Assembly: GCF_015910535.1 (NCBI RefSeq)
Contig: NZ_JACBJG010000011.1
Coordinates: 91,555 to 155,554, forward strand
Length of the DNA stretch: 64,000 nt
Reading direction: 5' to 3'
From: Saccharomonospora sp. NB11
Lineage (GTDB): Bacteria > Actinomycetota > Actinomycetes > Mycobacteriales > Pseudonocardiaceae
Part shown: piece by piece, positions 25,428 to 35,350 of the stretch
How the letters are laid out: the number at the start of each line of letters is the position of its first letter
Position numbering within the stretch: the stretch's first letter is position 1
Position numbers and translations under genes: made by a program
Notes under the pieces: model-generated
Told to the model about the DNA's origin: nothing
Databases searched by the model: none
The model's input: only the letters and a program-made list of their open reading frames with translations

Positions 25428-26603
25428 GTGACTGAGACCGGAAAGGACCGACACGACACGTCCCCACCCTGCGAGACCCCCGACGCCAAGGCCGACGAGG
25501 ACTTCCCCACGGTGATCGTCGGATTCCTGTGCGACCCGGGACTGCCCAGCGAGAAAGTGCGGTCCCTCGCCGACGGTCTGGCGAGCGAGCTGTCCGCCCA
25601 CGTCAGCGACCGGGTGAGCTGGGAGGTGCGGGTGGAGACGGGCCCGTTGCGGCTCGACGACGACGGGCGGGTCCCGCTCGTGCACCTCGCACAGGAGCTG
25701 CGGCCACGGTACGGCTGGGACCTGATCGTGTGCGTCACCGACCTGCCTCGGCAACTGAGCACCACACCGGTGGTCGCGGACATCAGCGTGTGCCACGGGA
25801 TCGCGTTGGCGTCGCTGCCCGCTCTCGGTGTCGGGGGACTGTCCCGGCGGCTTCGGGACACGGTCCTCTACCTCGTCGGGGAACTCGGACACGGTCTCCT
25901 GGGCGGCAAGGCGGGCAGGGAACGCCACCGGGCCGGGGGCAAGTGGACACCGGTCACCTGGGTCGACAATCCCGACGACGAGATCGAGGTGAGTCTCGCG
26001 CTCGTCGGCTGGCGTGGGCGACTGCGGTTGCTGGCGGGCATGGTGCGGGACAACAAGCCGTGGCGTCTGGTCCCCGAGTTGTCCACCGCGCTCGCCGCCG
26101 GGTTCGCCGCCGCCGCGTTCGGCATCTTCTACAGCAGCATCTGGAGTCTCGCCGACGCGTTGAGTACCGGTCGGCTCTTCCTCATCAGCATGCTCGCGGT
26201 CGCCGCGATGGTGGCGTGGCTGATCCTGTACAACCGCCTGTGGGAGCGTTCGGGCACGTCGAGGACCAAGGCGGTGCTGTACAACTCGGCCTCGCTGCTG
26301 TCGTTGACCATCGGGGTGACCTCGGCGTACCTCGTGCTGTTCGCCGTGACGTTCGCCGGGGCGTTCACCGTGATCGAGAGCGGGTACCTGGCACGCTCGT
26401 TGGGACACCCCGTGGACGTCGGCGACTACCTCACGTTGTCCTGGCTGGCGAGCTCCATGGGCACGTTCGCGGGAGCGCTGGGGTCCAGTCTGGAGAGCGA
26501 GGAGGCGGTGTACCGGGCCGCGTACAGCAAACGGGAACGCGAGCGTCGGCGCCGTTCACGGGAACTGCGCGAGGCGGAGGAGGCTCGGCGAGATGAGACG
26601 TGA
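25428..26603 (+). CDS. membrane protein of unknown function
   Basis: A 391-residue protein. Residues ~25-220 form a soluble alpha/beta domain (FPTVIVGFLCDPGLPSE..., WDLIVCVTDLP, HGIALASLPALG) and residues ~225-350 contain four transmembrane helices. The C terminus is a charged helix rich in Arg and Glu (KRERERRRRSRELREAEE), likely cytoplasmic. No family is recognised with certainty. GTG at 25428 lies 10 bases after the exporter gene, and the next gene overlaps its end by 11 bases, so the three may be one operon. Confidence 0.75.
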   Translation: MTETGKDRHDTSPPCETPDAKADEDFPTVIVGFLCDPGLPSEKVRSLADGLASELSAHVSDRVSWEVRVETGPLRLDDDGRVPLVHLAQELRPRYGWDLIVCVTDLPRQLSTTPVVADISVCHGIALASLPALGVGGLSRRLRDTVLYLVGELGHGLLGGKAGRERHRAGGKWTPVTWVDNPDDEIEVSLALVGWRGRLRLLAGMVRDNKPWRLVPELSTALAAGFAAAAFGIFYSSIWSLADALSTGRLFLISMLAVAAMVAWLILYNRLWERSGTSRTKAVLYNSASLLSLTIGVTSAYLVLFAVTFAGAFTVIESGYLARSLGHPVDVGDYLTLSWLASSMGTFAGALGSSLESEEAVYRAAYSKRERERRRRSRELREAEEARRDET

Positions 26604-27156
26604 CGACAACGGCGACGCGGCACGGTGGAACGCCCGCTACGCCGCCCGTCCGCCGACCTTCGAGCCGCACCCGCTCGTGGCCGAGGCGCTCGCGGCGGGG
26701 CTGCCCGGAGGACCGGTCCTCGAACTCGCCTGCGGACGGTCGGGCAGTGCCCTGACGTTGGCCCGGCAGGGGCGTCGGGTGATCGCGGTGGACGTGGCCG
26801 ACGTCGGGTTGCGGCAGCTACGGGCCGAGGCCGAACGGCGGGGACTTGCTCATCGAGTGTGCTGCGTGCAGGCCGACCTCGGCGCCGGTGTCCCCGTGCG
26901 TGGTGCATTCGCATTGGTGTTGACCACGTTGTTCTGGGACCCCGACGTCTACCGGCTCGCTCGGCGGTTCGTGGCCCCGGGCGGGCTGCTCGGGTGGGAG
27001 GCGCTCGCGTGGACGGAGGACGGCCCCACTCGTTACCGGGCGCGGCAGGAGGATCTCGTCGAGCCCCTGCGGCGGTGGGAGGAGCTGTCGCGGGAGGTCA
27101 CGACCGGGCCGGGGCACCCGACCGTGCGGGTGCTCGCCCGGGCTCCCGTCACGTGA
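26593..27156 (+). CDS. class I SAM-dependent methyltransferase
   Basis: A 187-residue small Rossmann methyltransferase. The SAM-binding motif I is VLELACGRSGSAL, motif II is VIAVDVADVG, and FVAPGGLLGWEAL is the usual post-motif III. It is similar in size to TehB/UbiE-like small enzymes. Substrate unknown. It overlaps the membrane protein gene at its start and the convergent SDR at its end by 8 bases. Confidence 0.8.
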   Translation: MRRDDNGDAARWNARYAARPPTFEPHPLVAEALAAGLPGGPVLELACGRSGSALTLARQGRRVIAVDVADVGLRQLRAEAERRGLAHRVCCVQADLGAGVPVRGAFALVLTTLFWDPDVYRLARRFVAPGGLLGWEALAWTEDGPTRYRARQEDLVEPLRRWEELSREVTTGPGHPTVRVLARAPVT

Positions 27157-27967
27157 GGGTGTTGCCGCCGTTGACCGCGATCCGCTGCCCGGTGACGAAC
27201 CGGGCCCGCTCCGACGCCAGGTACGCGACCGCCTCCGCCACGTCCTCCGGACGTCCGAGCCGACCGAGCGGCACGCCCCGCGCGTAGGCCGCCTTCTCCT
27301 CGTCCGTGGAGTCGACGTGGCGTTCGGTGGGAATCCAGCCGGGTGCCACGAGGTTCACGGTGATGCCGTGGGGGGCGAGTTCCCGCGCCCACGACCGGGT
27401 CAGCCCGAGCTGGGCTCCCTTGGCCGCGACGTAGGCACTGGAGAACGGCACTCCGAGCTCCACCACTTCCGAGCCGACGTGGACGATGCGTCCCCAGCCA
27501 CGACGGCGCATGTCCGGAACGACCTTCTTCGCCAGCAACAGCGGGCTCTTGACGAAGAACTCCAGTTGGTCGAGCATGTCGCGCCACTGGAGGTCCTCCA
27601 ACGCCAGTTCCGGTTGGGGACCCGTGGCGTTGAGCACGAGGACGTCGATCCGGCCGAACTCCGCCACCACGGCGTCGTACAGGGCGTCGACCTCCGCCTC
27701 GTCGGTCACGTCCGCCTGGAAGAGTTCGGCCCGGCCTCCCGCTGCGGTGATGTCCGCCCGCACTCGATCGGCGGCGGTCTTGTCCCGGGCGAAGTTGACG
27801 GCCACGGCGAGGCCGTCGGCGGCCAGCGCCGTACTGATCGCGGCACCCAGACCTCGCGAGGCGCCGGTCACGAGCGCCACTCGCGTGCCGTCCTCCGACC
27901 GCCGGTCGATGCCCGCTTCGTCGACAGCGTCCACGGTGCTCTCCCGTCTCTCGGCGACGATCGTCAC
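27149..27967 (-). CDS. SDR family oxidoreductase (FabG-like)
   Basis: A 272-residue SDR with a ~25-residue N-terminal extension. Motifs: TGASRGLGAAIS (NADP-binding), VLNATG in place of NNAG, Ser in GSEVVELG, YVAAKGA for Tyr/Lys, and a C-terminal RFVTGQRIAVNGG. Arg after the Gly motif and NFARDK suggest NADPH. It is likely a 3-ketoacyl reductase or related ketone reductase. Confidence 0.82.
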   Translation of the reverse strand: MTIVAERRESTVDAVDEAGIDRRSEDGTRVALVTGASRGLGAAISTALAADGLAVAVNFARDKTAADRVRADITAAGGRAELFQADVTDEAEVDALYDAVVAEFGRIDVLVLNATGPQPELALEDLQWRDMLDQLEFFVKSPLLLAKKVVPDMRRRGWGRIVHVGSEVVELGVPFSSAYVAAKGAQLGLTRSWARELAPHGITVNLVAPGWIPTERHVDSTDEEKAAYARGVPLGRLGRPEDVAEAVAYLASERARFVTGQRIAVNGGNTLT

Positions 27968-28059
27968 GCTAGCGGGTCGTGGCGATCTCGGGGTCGGTCC
28001 GCCGCAAAACCAGGGTCATTCCCGATGCGGCGCATGTGGGTGAGTTCGAGACTGGAGGC

Positions 28060-28248
28060 ATGGCTACCACGACTGCTGTGACCCGCTCCCGTGACGACCG
28101 AGTGCTGGGTGGTGTCTGCGCGGGAATCGCCCGCCGTTATGGGTGGAAGCCCCGCAACGTCCGCCTGGCTTTCATCGCCTCGTGCATCCTGCCCGGACCG
28201 CAGTTCCTGCTGTACCTCGCGCTCTGGGTGTTTCTTCCGGAGGGCTGA
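28060..28248 (+). CDS. PspC domain protein
   Basis: A 62-residue protein consisting of a single PspC domain: basic RSRDDRVLGGVCAGIARRYG, then one hydrophobic helix (LAFIASCILPGPQFLLYLALWVFL). PspC proteins are membrane-stress sensors in the phage-shock response; short stand-alone versions are common in actinobacteria. GGAGG directly precedes ATG 28060. Confidence 0.88.
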   Translation: MATTTAVTRSRDDRVLGGVCAGIARRYGWKPRNVRLAFIASCILPGPQFLLYLALWVFLPEG

Positions 28249-28252
28249 GCCC

Positions 28253-29071
28253 TCACCAGTGGTTCGGCCGCTCCAGGTGCCGGGGCAGTCGCGTGCGCGC
28301 GTCGCCCTTGGCGGCGTTCACCTGAGGCTGGGTGAGGAACAGGCACCCGGACAGGTTCGCGCCGGACAGGTCCGCGTCGCGAAGGTCGGCTCCGAGAAGG
28401 TCGGCGTGGCGCAGATCGGCTCCACGAAGATCGGCAGCGATCAGCAGTGCGCCGCGGAGCGTGGCGCCGCGCAGGTCGGCACCCCGCAGTGACCGCCCGG
28501 CGAGGTCGGCGGAGCGGTGGTCCGGTCGACGGCCCGGGACGGCGCGGGCGCGAGCCGTGTCGCTCACCGTCGCCAACAGCGGGCCGACGTCCTCGCGCTG
28601 CGCGCCGACGTCGACGGTGCGCAAGGTTTCCGGGGCCGACCCCGCCAAGGTGTCGATCCGGTCGAACAGTTCCGTGGCCCGCCGTCGCAGTTCTCCATCG
28701 GGGGCTCGTCGTGCCGCCTCGTCGAGGTACCAGAGCATCTCGTGCAGGTGCCGGGTCACGGCGAAGGCGGCGAACATCGCCGAGGCCAGTGCGGGATCTC
28801 GCCACGTGCGTCCGCCGAACGTCTCGCGGGTGACCCGTTGTCCGGCCCCGAAGCACTCGAACACGGTGCAGCCCGTGAACCCTCGCGGGCGGAGTTCGGC
28901 GTGGATGCGGCAGCGGAACGCGGTGTCGAGGTGACGACAGGGGTCACCCGCGTCCTTGTCGTCGGGGAAACCCGCCGCCGACGAGAACGGCAGGGCCACA
29001 CAGCACAGTCCCGCGCAGCGAGAGCAGTCCGCCCGCAACTCTCGTGAGCGCGTCGATGCCGTCGGTGCCAC
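28253..29071 (-). CDS. CxxCxxxCC (YkgJ-like) domain fused to pentapeptide repeats
   Basis: About 272 residues. The N terminus has a YkgJ-type metal cluster motif (CSRCAGLCC near residue 17), with further Cys in CRHLD, FRCRIH, GFTGC and FECFGAG, which may bind zinc or iron. A helical middle leads to about nine pentapeptide repeats (A(D/N)LxG pattern, LRGADLRGATLRGA) near residues 200-250. Pentapeptide repeats fold as a right-handed beta-helix that can mimic DNA. GTG at 29071 with GGAGGA upstream is my choice; an ATG at 29134 would add an Arg-rich leader. Confidence 0.78.
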   Translation of the reverse strand: MAPTASTRSRELRADCSRCAGLCCVALPFSSAAGFPDDKDAGDPCRHLDTAFRCRIHAELRPRGFTGCTVFECFGAGQRVTRETFGGRTWRDPALASAMFAAFAVTRHLHEMLWYLDEAARRAPDGELRRRATELFDRIDTLAGSAPETLRTVDVGAQREDVGPLLATVSDTARARAVPGRRPDHRSADLAGRSLRGADLRGATLRGALLIAADLRGADLRHADLLGADLRDADLSGANLSGCLFLTQPQVNAAKGDARTRLPRHLERPNHW

Positions 29072-29137
29072 TGTCGACCACTTCCTCCGTCGTGCCTGCC
29101 GCCATTGTCCTCGGTCACGGAGGGGACCCGGCACCGG

Positions 29138-29965
29138 TCAGTCCGGCCCGCGACGGCGAAGCCGATCGACGGGGTCGTCGGCGAGCCAACCCCGCTCGGG
29201 CGGTGGTGTGGCCTCGATGAGTCGGACGAACAGCTCGACCACGGCGTCGTCCAGTGCGTCGGCAGTGGGGGCGACGACAGCGGCCACCTTCGCCCCGAAG
29301 TCGTCGGCGTCCGTAGCCGCCCCGATGGTTCGTGTCGCGATGAGCACGGCCTGTTCCGCCGCCAGCCGCATCCGCCCGCACACGGGGAGGAAGGCCGCCG
29401 CGACGTCCACCGTGGCGGCCACGGCGGCCTCGGAGGCGAGGTCCGACAGCGCGAGCGACACGGTGGCGGCCTCCCGGTCGGGGGTGTCGCCGACCGGGCC
29501 GCCGAGGAATCCCGGCACCGCGACCCGTGCCGACCAGGCCGCGCGCCGGACGGCCGCCAGCGGCGCCTCCAGGGCGTCGGCGGCCTCGACGACGCTGGTG
29601 ATCGGTGCGTGCTCGGCCAAGCTCTCCGCGGCCATATCGAGCGACGGCACGATCCGCAGCCAGGCCGGTGTGTAGACGCGGACGAGCCAGTCCACCGCGA
29701 GCAGCGAGCGGGTGCCGTCGAGCCCGTCCTGAGCCGTTCCCACGAGGGAGGGCACGAGCCACTTCAGACGTTGCAGCGTCGGGTGGGCCAGCCGGTCGCT
29801 GAGCACCGTGACGGCGGCGTGCAGCACCGGTGAGAGGCAGCGGGGCCGGTCGGAGTGGTCCTCACCGGCGAACCAGGCCACGGCTTCGGGCAGGCTCATC
29901 GACGAGGTCCGCTCTCCGGTCGCTCGTCGGGTGAGGGTGATCATGCCGAGGTCGCACGCCTCCAT
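29138..29965 (-). CDS. hypothetical protein, helical, unknown function
   Basis: A 275-residue protein, largely alpha-helical, with a conserved-looking C terminus (WLADDPVDRLRRRGPD) and an internal segment AVDWLVRVYTPAWL. No motif I can name. It starts at ATG 29965 after CTGGAG and ends 66 bases before the pentapeptide gene on the same strand, so the two are probably co-transcribed. Confidence 0.65.
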   Translation of the reverse strand: MEACDLGMITLTRRATGERTSSMSLPEAVAWFAGEDHSDRPRCLSPVLHAAVTVLSDRLAHPTLQRLKWLVPSLVGTAQDGLDGTRSLLAVDWLVRVYTPAWLRIVPSLDMAAESLAEHAPITSVVEAADALEAPLAAVRRAAWSARVAVPGFLGGPVGDTPDREAATVSLALSDLASEAAVAATVDVAAAFLPVCGRMRLAAEQAVLIATRTIGAATDADDFGAKVAAVVAPTADALDDAVVELFVRLIEATPPPERGWLADDPVDRLRRRGPD

Positions 29966-30149
29966 GTCGGCTCCAGTCCGTGTCCCACCACGCTTGTCGG
30001 ATTAATCGCAGAGCCACGATCGTGGAAGTGGGCGTCGCGGGCAAGCAAGTCACCCGGACAGCCGTGTGTGATGCCGGTCGCCATGACGTCGGTCACCGAG
30101 TCGTATCGGACAGCTCCCCGGGGCCCCTACTCTCCGGTAACACGGCTGA

Positions 30150-31139
<990 letters not shown>

Positions 31140-31447
31140 CGTCCGTCGTCGCAGTCGCGAAGTGCGGTGGACACCGCTCCTGGTGACACCCGAGCGCACC
31201 CGTGTGCCGGGGGCGGCGAGCTGGGGCGGGGAGGTCGACAGTCGGCAGAGGTCGGTTCCGGTGTGGTGGTGACTCGGCGCTGTCGGTGGGCGTCGAGCAC
31301 CGCCGCGCTCGCGACGTGCTGGACCGTTCGTTCTCTCGCCGCCCGGTCGCGAGAGCGAACGGTGTGTGCGATCGAGACGACGACTGTCGACGTGTCGGGC
31401 CGAGGATTGCGGTCCGACCGTGCGGTCCGGTCGTGGAAACAAAAAAT
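31140..31447. other. 308-bp intergenic region, no gene seen
   Basis: It separates the nitronate monooxygenase gene from the tRNA-Lys terminator. No open frame has protein character, and no hairpin of note is seen apart from the terminator at its right end. Confidence 0.45.
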
Positions 31448-31469
31448 CCCCAGGCCTGACGACCTGGGG
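31448..31469 (-). terminator. intrinsic terminator of tRNA-Lys
   Basis: CCCCAGG / CCTGGGG form a 7-bp stem with an 8-nt loop; on the - strand the hairpin is followed by a T-rich run (complement of AAAAAA at 31441-31446). Clear Rho-independent form. Confidence 0.85.
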
Positions 31470-31475
31470 TTTCTG

Positions 31476-31548
<73 letters not shown>

Positions 31549-31755
31549 TTGTCGTTTCGTGTTCCCGGTGTTTTCCGGTCTCTCTCGGCGACGGGAGAAA
31601 CATTAGCACGCCCGCAAGAGGCCTTTCACGGGGGGTCCCTTTCTTGGTGTGAGCGGCGCAGTTGGACACAAGTTGGTCAACTATCGGCACGCTGCGCGAC
31701 GGATGCGCCACACTCGCGACACGATCGGGGTACGTCGTGGCGGAAACGGGTGGTG

Positions 31756-32943
31756 ATGGTGTCGCGTACGCGTGGTCTCTCGGCACGAGTGGGTGGTCTC
31801 TGCGGTGCGCTTGTGCTGGCGGCCACGGTCGTGGCCGGCTGTTCCTCGGCGGCGGAGCCCAGCTCGGGTGGGCCTGCCCCGACCACCACGGAGGCGCCGA
31901 AGCCCGCGCTGCTCGCGTTGTCGGTGTCGGACGGGGACGCCGACGTCGAACCGCGCCGTCCCATCACGGTCAACGTCGAACACGGGAAGATCACCAAGGC
32001 GTCCCTGATCGGTAAGCACGGCACGCACGTCGAGGACGAGTTGGCGTCGGACGGCTCCTCGTGGACGAGCGCGGAACCACTCGGGTACGGCAAGACCTAC
32101 ACGCTCTCGGTCGAGGCGACGGGCGAGGACGGTCGCACGGTCATCGAGGAGTCGACCTTCACCACCGCGACCCCGGCACGCACGGTCGCCGTGTCCATCA
32201 ACGTGTGGGACGACGAGACGGTCGGTGTCGGCATGCCGTTGATCTTCGACTTCACCGGGACCGTGCCGGATCGGGACGCCGCCGAGGATGCCATCGACAT
32301 CGTGGCCGAACCGGCCACCGAGGGCGACTTCCACTGGTTCGGCGACACCCGCGTGATCTGGCGACCGAAGGAGTACTGGGAGCCCGGCACGACGGTCTCG
32401 GTCGAGGCGAACATCTACGGCGAGAACCTCGGAGAAGGCACCTACGGTGCGGAGGACAAGGCGGTCGACTTCGAGGTCGGCGACGCGCTCGTGGCGGTGG
32501 CCGACGGCAAGAGCCACACGATGACCGTGTCGATCAACGACAAGAAGGTGAAGACGCTGCCCATCTCGATGGGCAAGCCCAGCAGTCCCACCCCGGCGGG
32601 CACCTACACCGTCATGAGCGAGCACCACGGCTACACGATGGACTCCAGCACCTACGGCGTGCCGGTGGACAGCGCGGCCGGGTACCGGCTTCACGTCGAC
32701 TACGCCGCCCGCCTGTCGAACAGCGGCATCTTCTACCACTCGGCGCCGTGGTCGCTGGCCGACCAGGGCAACGCCAACGTCAGTCACGGCTGCATCAACC
32801 TGTCGACGGAGAACGCCGCGTGGTTGATGGGCAAGACCAAGCGCGGTGACGTCTTCACGGTCAAGCGCAGCGGCGGACCCGAGTTGGAGCCCACCGACGG
32901 ATGGAGCGTGTGGCAGATGTCCTGGGAGGAATGGCAGAGCTAG
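31756..32943 (+). CDS. L,D-transpeptidase lipoprotein (LdtB-like)
   Basis: A 395-residue exported protein. A lipoprotein signal peptide ends in a lipobox (VVAGC) near residue 29, followed by a Ser/Pro/Thr-rich linker. Two Ig-like domains (~50-245) precede a YkuD catalytic domain (~250-375) with the active-site motif SHGCINLS (His, Cys) and upstream HSAPW. It forms 3-3 cross-links in peptidoglycan, as mycobacterial Ldt enzymes with the same architecture do. ATG 31756 is assigned by signal-peptide position; nearby GTG codons (31750, 31753) cannot be excluded. Confidence 0.9.
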   Translation: MVSRTRGLSARVGGLCGALVLAATVVAGCSSAAEPSSGGPAPTTTEAPKPALLALSVSDGDADVEPRRPITVNVEHGKITKASLIGKHGTHVEDELASDGSSWTSAEPLGYGKTYTLSVEATGEDGRTVIEESTFTTATPARTVAVSINVWDDETVGVGMPLIFDFTGTVPDRDAAEDAIDIVAEPATEGDFHWFGDTRVIWRPKEYWEPGTTVSVEANIYGENLGEGTYGAEDKAVDFEVGDALVAVADGKSHTMTVSINDKKVKTLPISMGKPSSPTPAGTYTVMSEHHGYTMDSSTYGVPVDSAAGYRLHVDYAARLSNSGIFYHSAPWSLADQGNANVSHGCINLSTENAAWLMGKTKRGDVFTVKRSGGPELEPTDGWSVWQMSWEEWQS

Positions 32944-33017
32944 CGAGCGCGCCGGTGGGCCCGGGCGCGTAGGGCCCACCGAGTCGCATCGCCGCATGTG
33001 CCCGCGCCGGCCGAGTA

Positions 33018-33059
33018 CGCGAAAGCCGGCCGCCGCACGTGCGACGACCGGCTTTCGCG
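33018..33059. terminator. bidirectional terminator
   Basis: A perfect 12-bp stem (CGCGAAAGCCGG, 33018-33029, with its complement 33048-33059) and 18-nt loop between the convergent transpeptidase and acyl-CoA dehydrogenase genes. Confidence 0.75.
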
Positions 33060-33074
33060 GGTCCGGCTGGGACG

Positions 33075-34220
33075 TCAGCCCTTCAGCAGGTGACGCGCCA
33101 TCACCATGCGCTGGATCTGGTTGGTGCCCTCGTAGATCTGCGTGATCTTGGCGTCGCGCATCATGCGCTCCACGGGGAAGTCACGGGTGTAGCCCGCACC
33201 GCCGAAGAGCTGCACCGCGTCGGTGGTGACCTCCATGGCCACATCCGAGGCGTAGGTCTTGGCGGCGCTGGCGAGGAAGCTCGCCCGCTTGTCGCCCCGC
33301 TCGGTGGCGGCGGCCGACGCGTACACCATGTGCCGGGCGGCCTCGATCTTCATCGCCATGTCGGCGAGCATGAACTGCACGCCCTGGAACTGGCTGATGG
33401 ACTGCCCGAACTGCTTGCGGTCCTTGACGTACTCGACGGCGGCGTCGAGCGCGCCCTGCGCGATGCCGAGCGCCTGCGCACCGATGGTGGGACGCGTGTG
33501 GTCGAGCGTCGCGAGCGCGGTCTTCAGACCCGTGCCGGGCTCACCGATGATCCGATTCTCCGGGATCGTGCAGTTCTCGAAGTAGATCTCCCGGGTCGGC
33601 GAGCCCTTGATGCCGAGCTTCTTCTCCTTCGGGCCGACCGAGAAACCGGGGTCGTCCTTGTGCACGACGAATGCCGAGATGCCGCGCGCCTTCTTCTCCG
33701 CGTTCGGGTCGGTCACGGCCATCACCGTGTACCAGCTCGACTCACCGGCGTTGGTGATCCAGCACTTGGTGCCGTTGAGCACCCAGTGGTCGCCGTCGAG
33801 CTGCGCGCGGGTGCGCATCGAGGCGGTGTCGGAACCGGCCTCCCGCTCCGACAGCGCGTACGACGCCGACGCCTCACCGGTGGCGATGGACGGCAGGACG
33901 AGCTTCTTCAGCTCCTCCGACGCCGACAGCAGGATGGGCTGCGTGCCGAGCTTGTTGACCGCGGGGATCAGCGACGCCGAGGCGTCCACGCGGGCGACCT
34001 CTTCGATCACGATGCACGCCGCCACGGCGTCCGCGCCCTGACCCGAGTACGCCTCGGGGATGTGGATGGCGTTGAAGCCGGCCGCGGTCAGCGCGGCAGC
34101 GGCCTCGGAGGGGTAGCGCTCCTGCTCGTCGACCTCGGCCGCGTGCGGGGCGATCTCCTTCTCGGCCAGCGCCCGTACGGCGGCGCGGAGTTCCTCGTGC
34201 TCCTCCGGCAACTGGTACAT
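33075..34220 (-). CDS. acyl-CoA dehydrogenase
   Basis: A 381-residue FAD enzyme of normal family length. Signature ASYALSEREAGSD, the FAD-binding WITNAGESSWY, substrate-side RKQFGQSISQFQGVQF, and the catalytic-base Glu in IYEGTNQIQR are present. It is similar to FadE25-type enzymes and oxidises acyl-CoA to enoyl-CoA with electron transfer flavoprotein. It starts one base after the stop of the hydroxyacyl-CoA dehydrogenase gene, so the two form a tight operon for beta-oxidation or butanoate metabolism. Confidence 0.92.
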   Translation of the reverse strand: MYQLPEEHEELRAAVRALAEKEIAPHAAEVDEQERYPSEAAAALTAAGFNAIHIPEAYSGQGADAVAACIVIEEVARVDASASLIPAVNKLGTQPILLSASEELKKLVLPSIATGEASASYALSEREAGSDTASMRTRAQLDGDHWVLNGTKCWITNAGESSWYTVMAVTDPNAEKKARGISAFVVHKDDPGFSVGPKEKKLGIKGSPTREIYFENCTIPENRIIGEPGTGLKTALATLDHTRPTIGAQALGIAQGALDAAVEYVKDRKQFGQSISQFQGVQFMLADMAMKIEAARHMVYASAAATERGDKRASFLASAAKTYASDVAMEVTTDAVQLFGGAGYTRDFPVERMMRDAKITQIYEGTNQIQRMVMARHLLKG

Positions 34221-34221
34221 G

Positions 34222-35088
34222 TCATTCTCCCCGGGTGTAGTCGTAGAAGCCGCGGCCCGACTTCCTGCCGTAGAGCCCAGCCTCCACCATGCGCTGCAGC
34301 AGCGGCGGCGGGGCGTACAGCGGCTCCTTGTACTCCTCGTACATCGACTCGGCGACCGCCATGGTGGTGTCGAGCCCCACGAGGTCGGCCAGGCGCAGCG
34401 GGCCCATCGGGTGGGCGCAGCCGAGCACCATGCCGTTGTCGATGTCCTCCGCCGTCGCGTGCCCGGCTTCGACCATGCGGATGGCCGACAGCAGGTAGGG
34501 GATGAGGAGCGCGTTGACGACGAAACCCGCGCGGTCCGGCGCCTTGACGACGGTCTTGCCCAGCACGTCGGAGGCGAACGCGCTCGCCGCGGCGGCGGTC
34601 TCGTCGCTGGTGAGCAGGCTCGGGATCAGCTCGACGAGCTTCTGCACGGGGACGGGGTTGAAGAAGTGCAGACCGATGACGCGCTCCGGTCGCGTCGTCG
34701 CCATGGCCAGCCGGGTGATCGGCAGCGACGACGTGTTGGACGCGAGGATGGTGTCGGCCGAGGTGATCGCGTCGAGCTTGCCGAACACGTCGAGCTTCAC
34801 GGCCTCGTTCTCGGCCACGGCCTCGATCACCAGTTGCCGGTCGGCGCAGGCGTCCAGGTCCGTGGAGAACGTCAGTCGGGAGAGCGCGGCGTCCCGGTCG
34901 TCGGCGGAGAGCTTGCCCTTGTCGACGCCCCGGCCGAGCGACTTCTCGATGCGTCCGCGGCCCGCGTCGGCTGCGGCGGCGTCGGCCTCGACGACGACCA
35001 CGTCGAGGCCGACTCGCGCGGTCACCTCCGCGATGCCCGACCCCATCAGGCCCGCGCCGATCACGCCGACCCGCGTGATGTCACCCAT
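34222..35088 (-). CDS. 3-hydroxybutyryl-CoA / 3-hydroxyacyl-CoA dehydrogenase
   Basis: A 288-residue NAD(P)-dependent dehydrogenase. N-terminal GVIGAGLMGSGIAEV binds the cofactor, ASNTSSLPIT carries the catalytic Ser region, GLHFFNPVPVQKLVE the catalytic His, and the C-terminal domain has AHPMGPLRLADLVGLD. It interconverts 3-hydroxyacyl-CoA and acetoacyl-CoA. ATG at 35088 is followed by the acyl-CoA dehydrogenase gene in the same transcript. Confidence 0.92.
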   Translation of the reverse strand: MGDITRVGVIGAGLMGSGIAEVTARVGLDVVVVEADAAAADAGRGRIEKSLGRGVDKGKLSADDRDAALSRLTFSTDLDACADRQLVIEAVAENEAVKLDVFGKLDAITSADTILASNTSSLPITRLAMATTRPERVIGLHFFNPVPVQKLVELIPSLLTSDETAAAASAFASDVLGKTVVKAPDRAGFVVNALLIPYLLSAIRMVEAGHATAEDIDNGMVLGCAHPMGPLRLADLVGLDTTMAVAESMYEEYKEPLYAPPPLLQRMVEAGLYGRKSGRGFYDYTRGE

Positions 35089-35350
35089 GAGGATCCTTCC
35101 TGGCTGGTCTCGTTACTCGCGAGTTTAGTAGGGCGTCCTACTGATTCCTACGTGCCTGAATGCGATCCTGCTCTCACGACGGTGGCGCCTGCGACCCCGG
35201 CGACGAAACCGCCCGGCAGGGTGAGAGTCGGTGGCTCCGGAGGACTGCACTGGGAGCGTGACCACGTGCAGAAACGCCCTCACATGTTCCGAATCGGGAA
35301 CCAGCGACCCTCGGTCATCACGTGACGTTCGTGGGTTGCTTTCTCCTCGG

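Noticed and set aside
24036..26408. 790-residue open frame on the - strand
   Set aside because: Shadow of the DHA2 exporter and membrane protein genes; composition of His/Arg/Gln/Gly typical of reversed GC-rich coding DNA.
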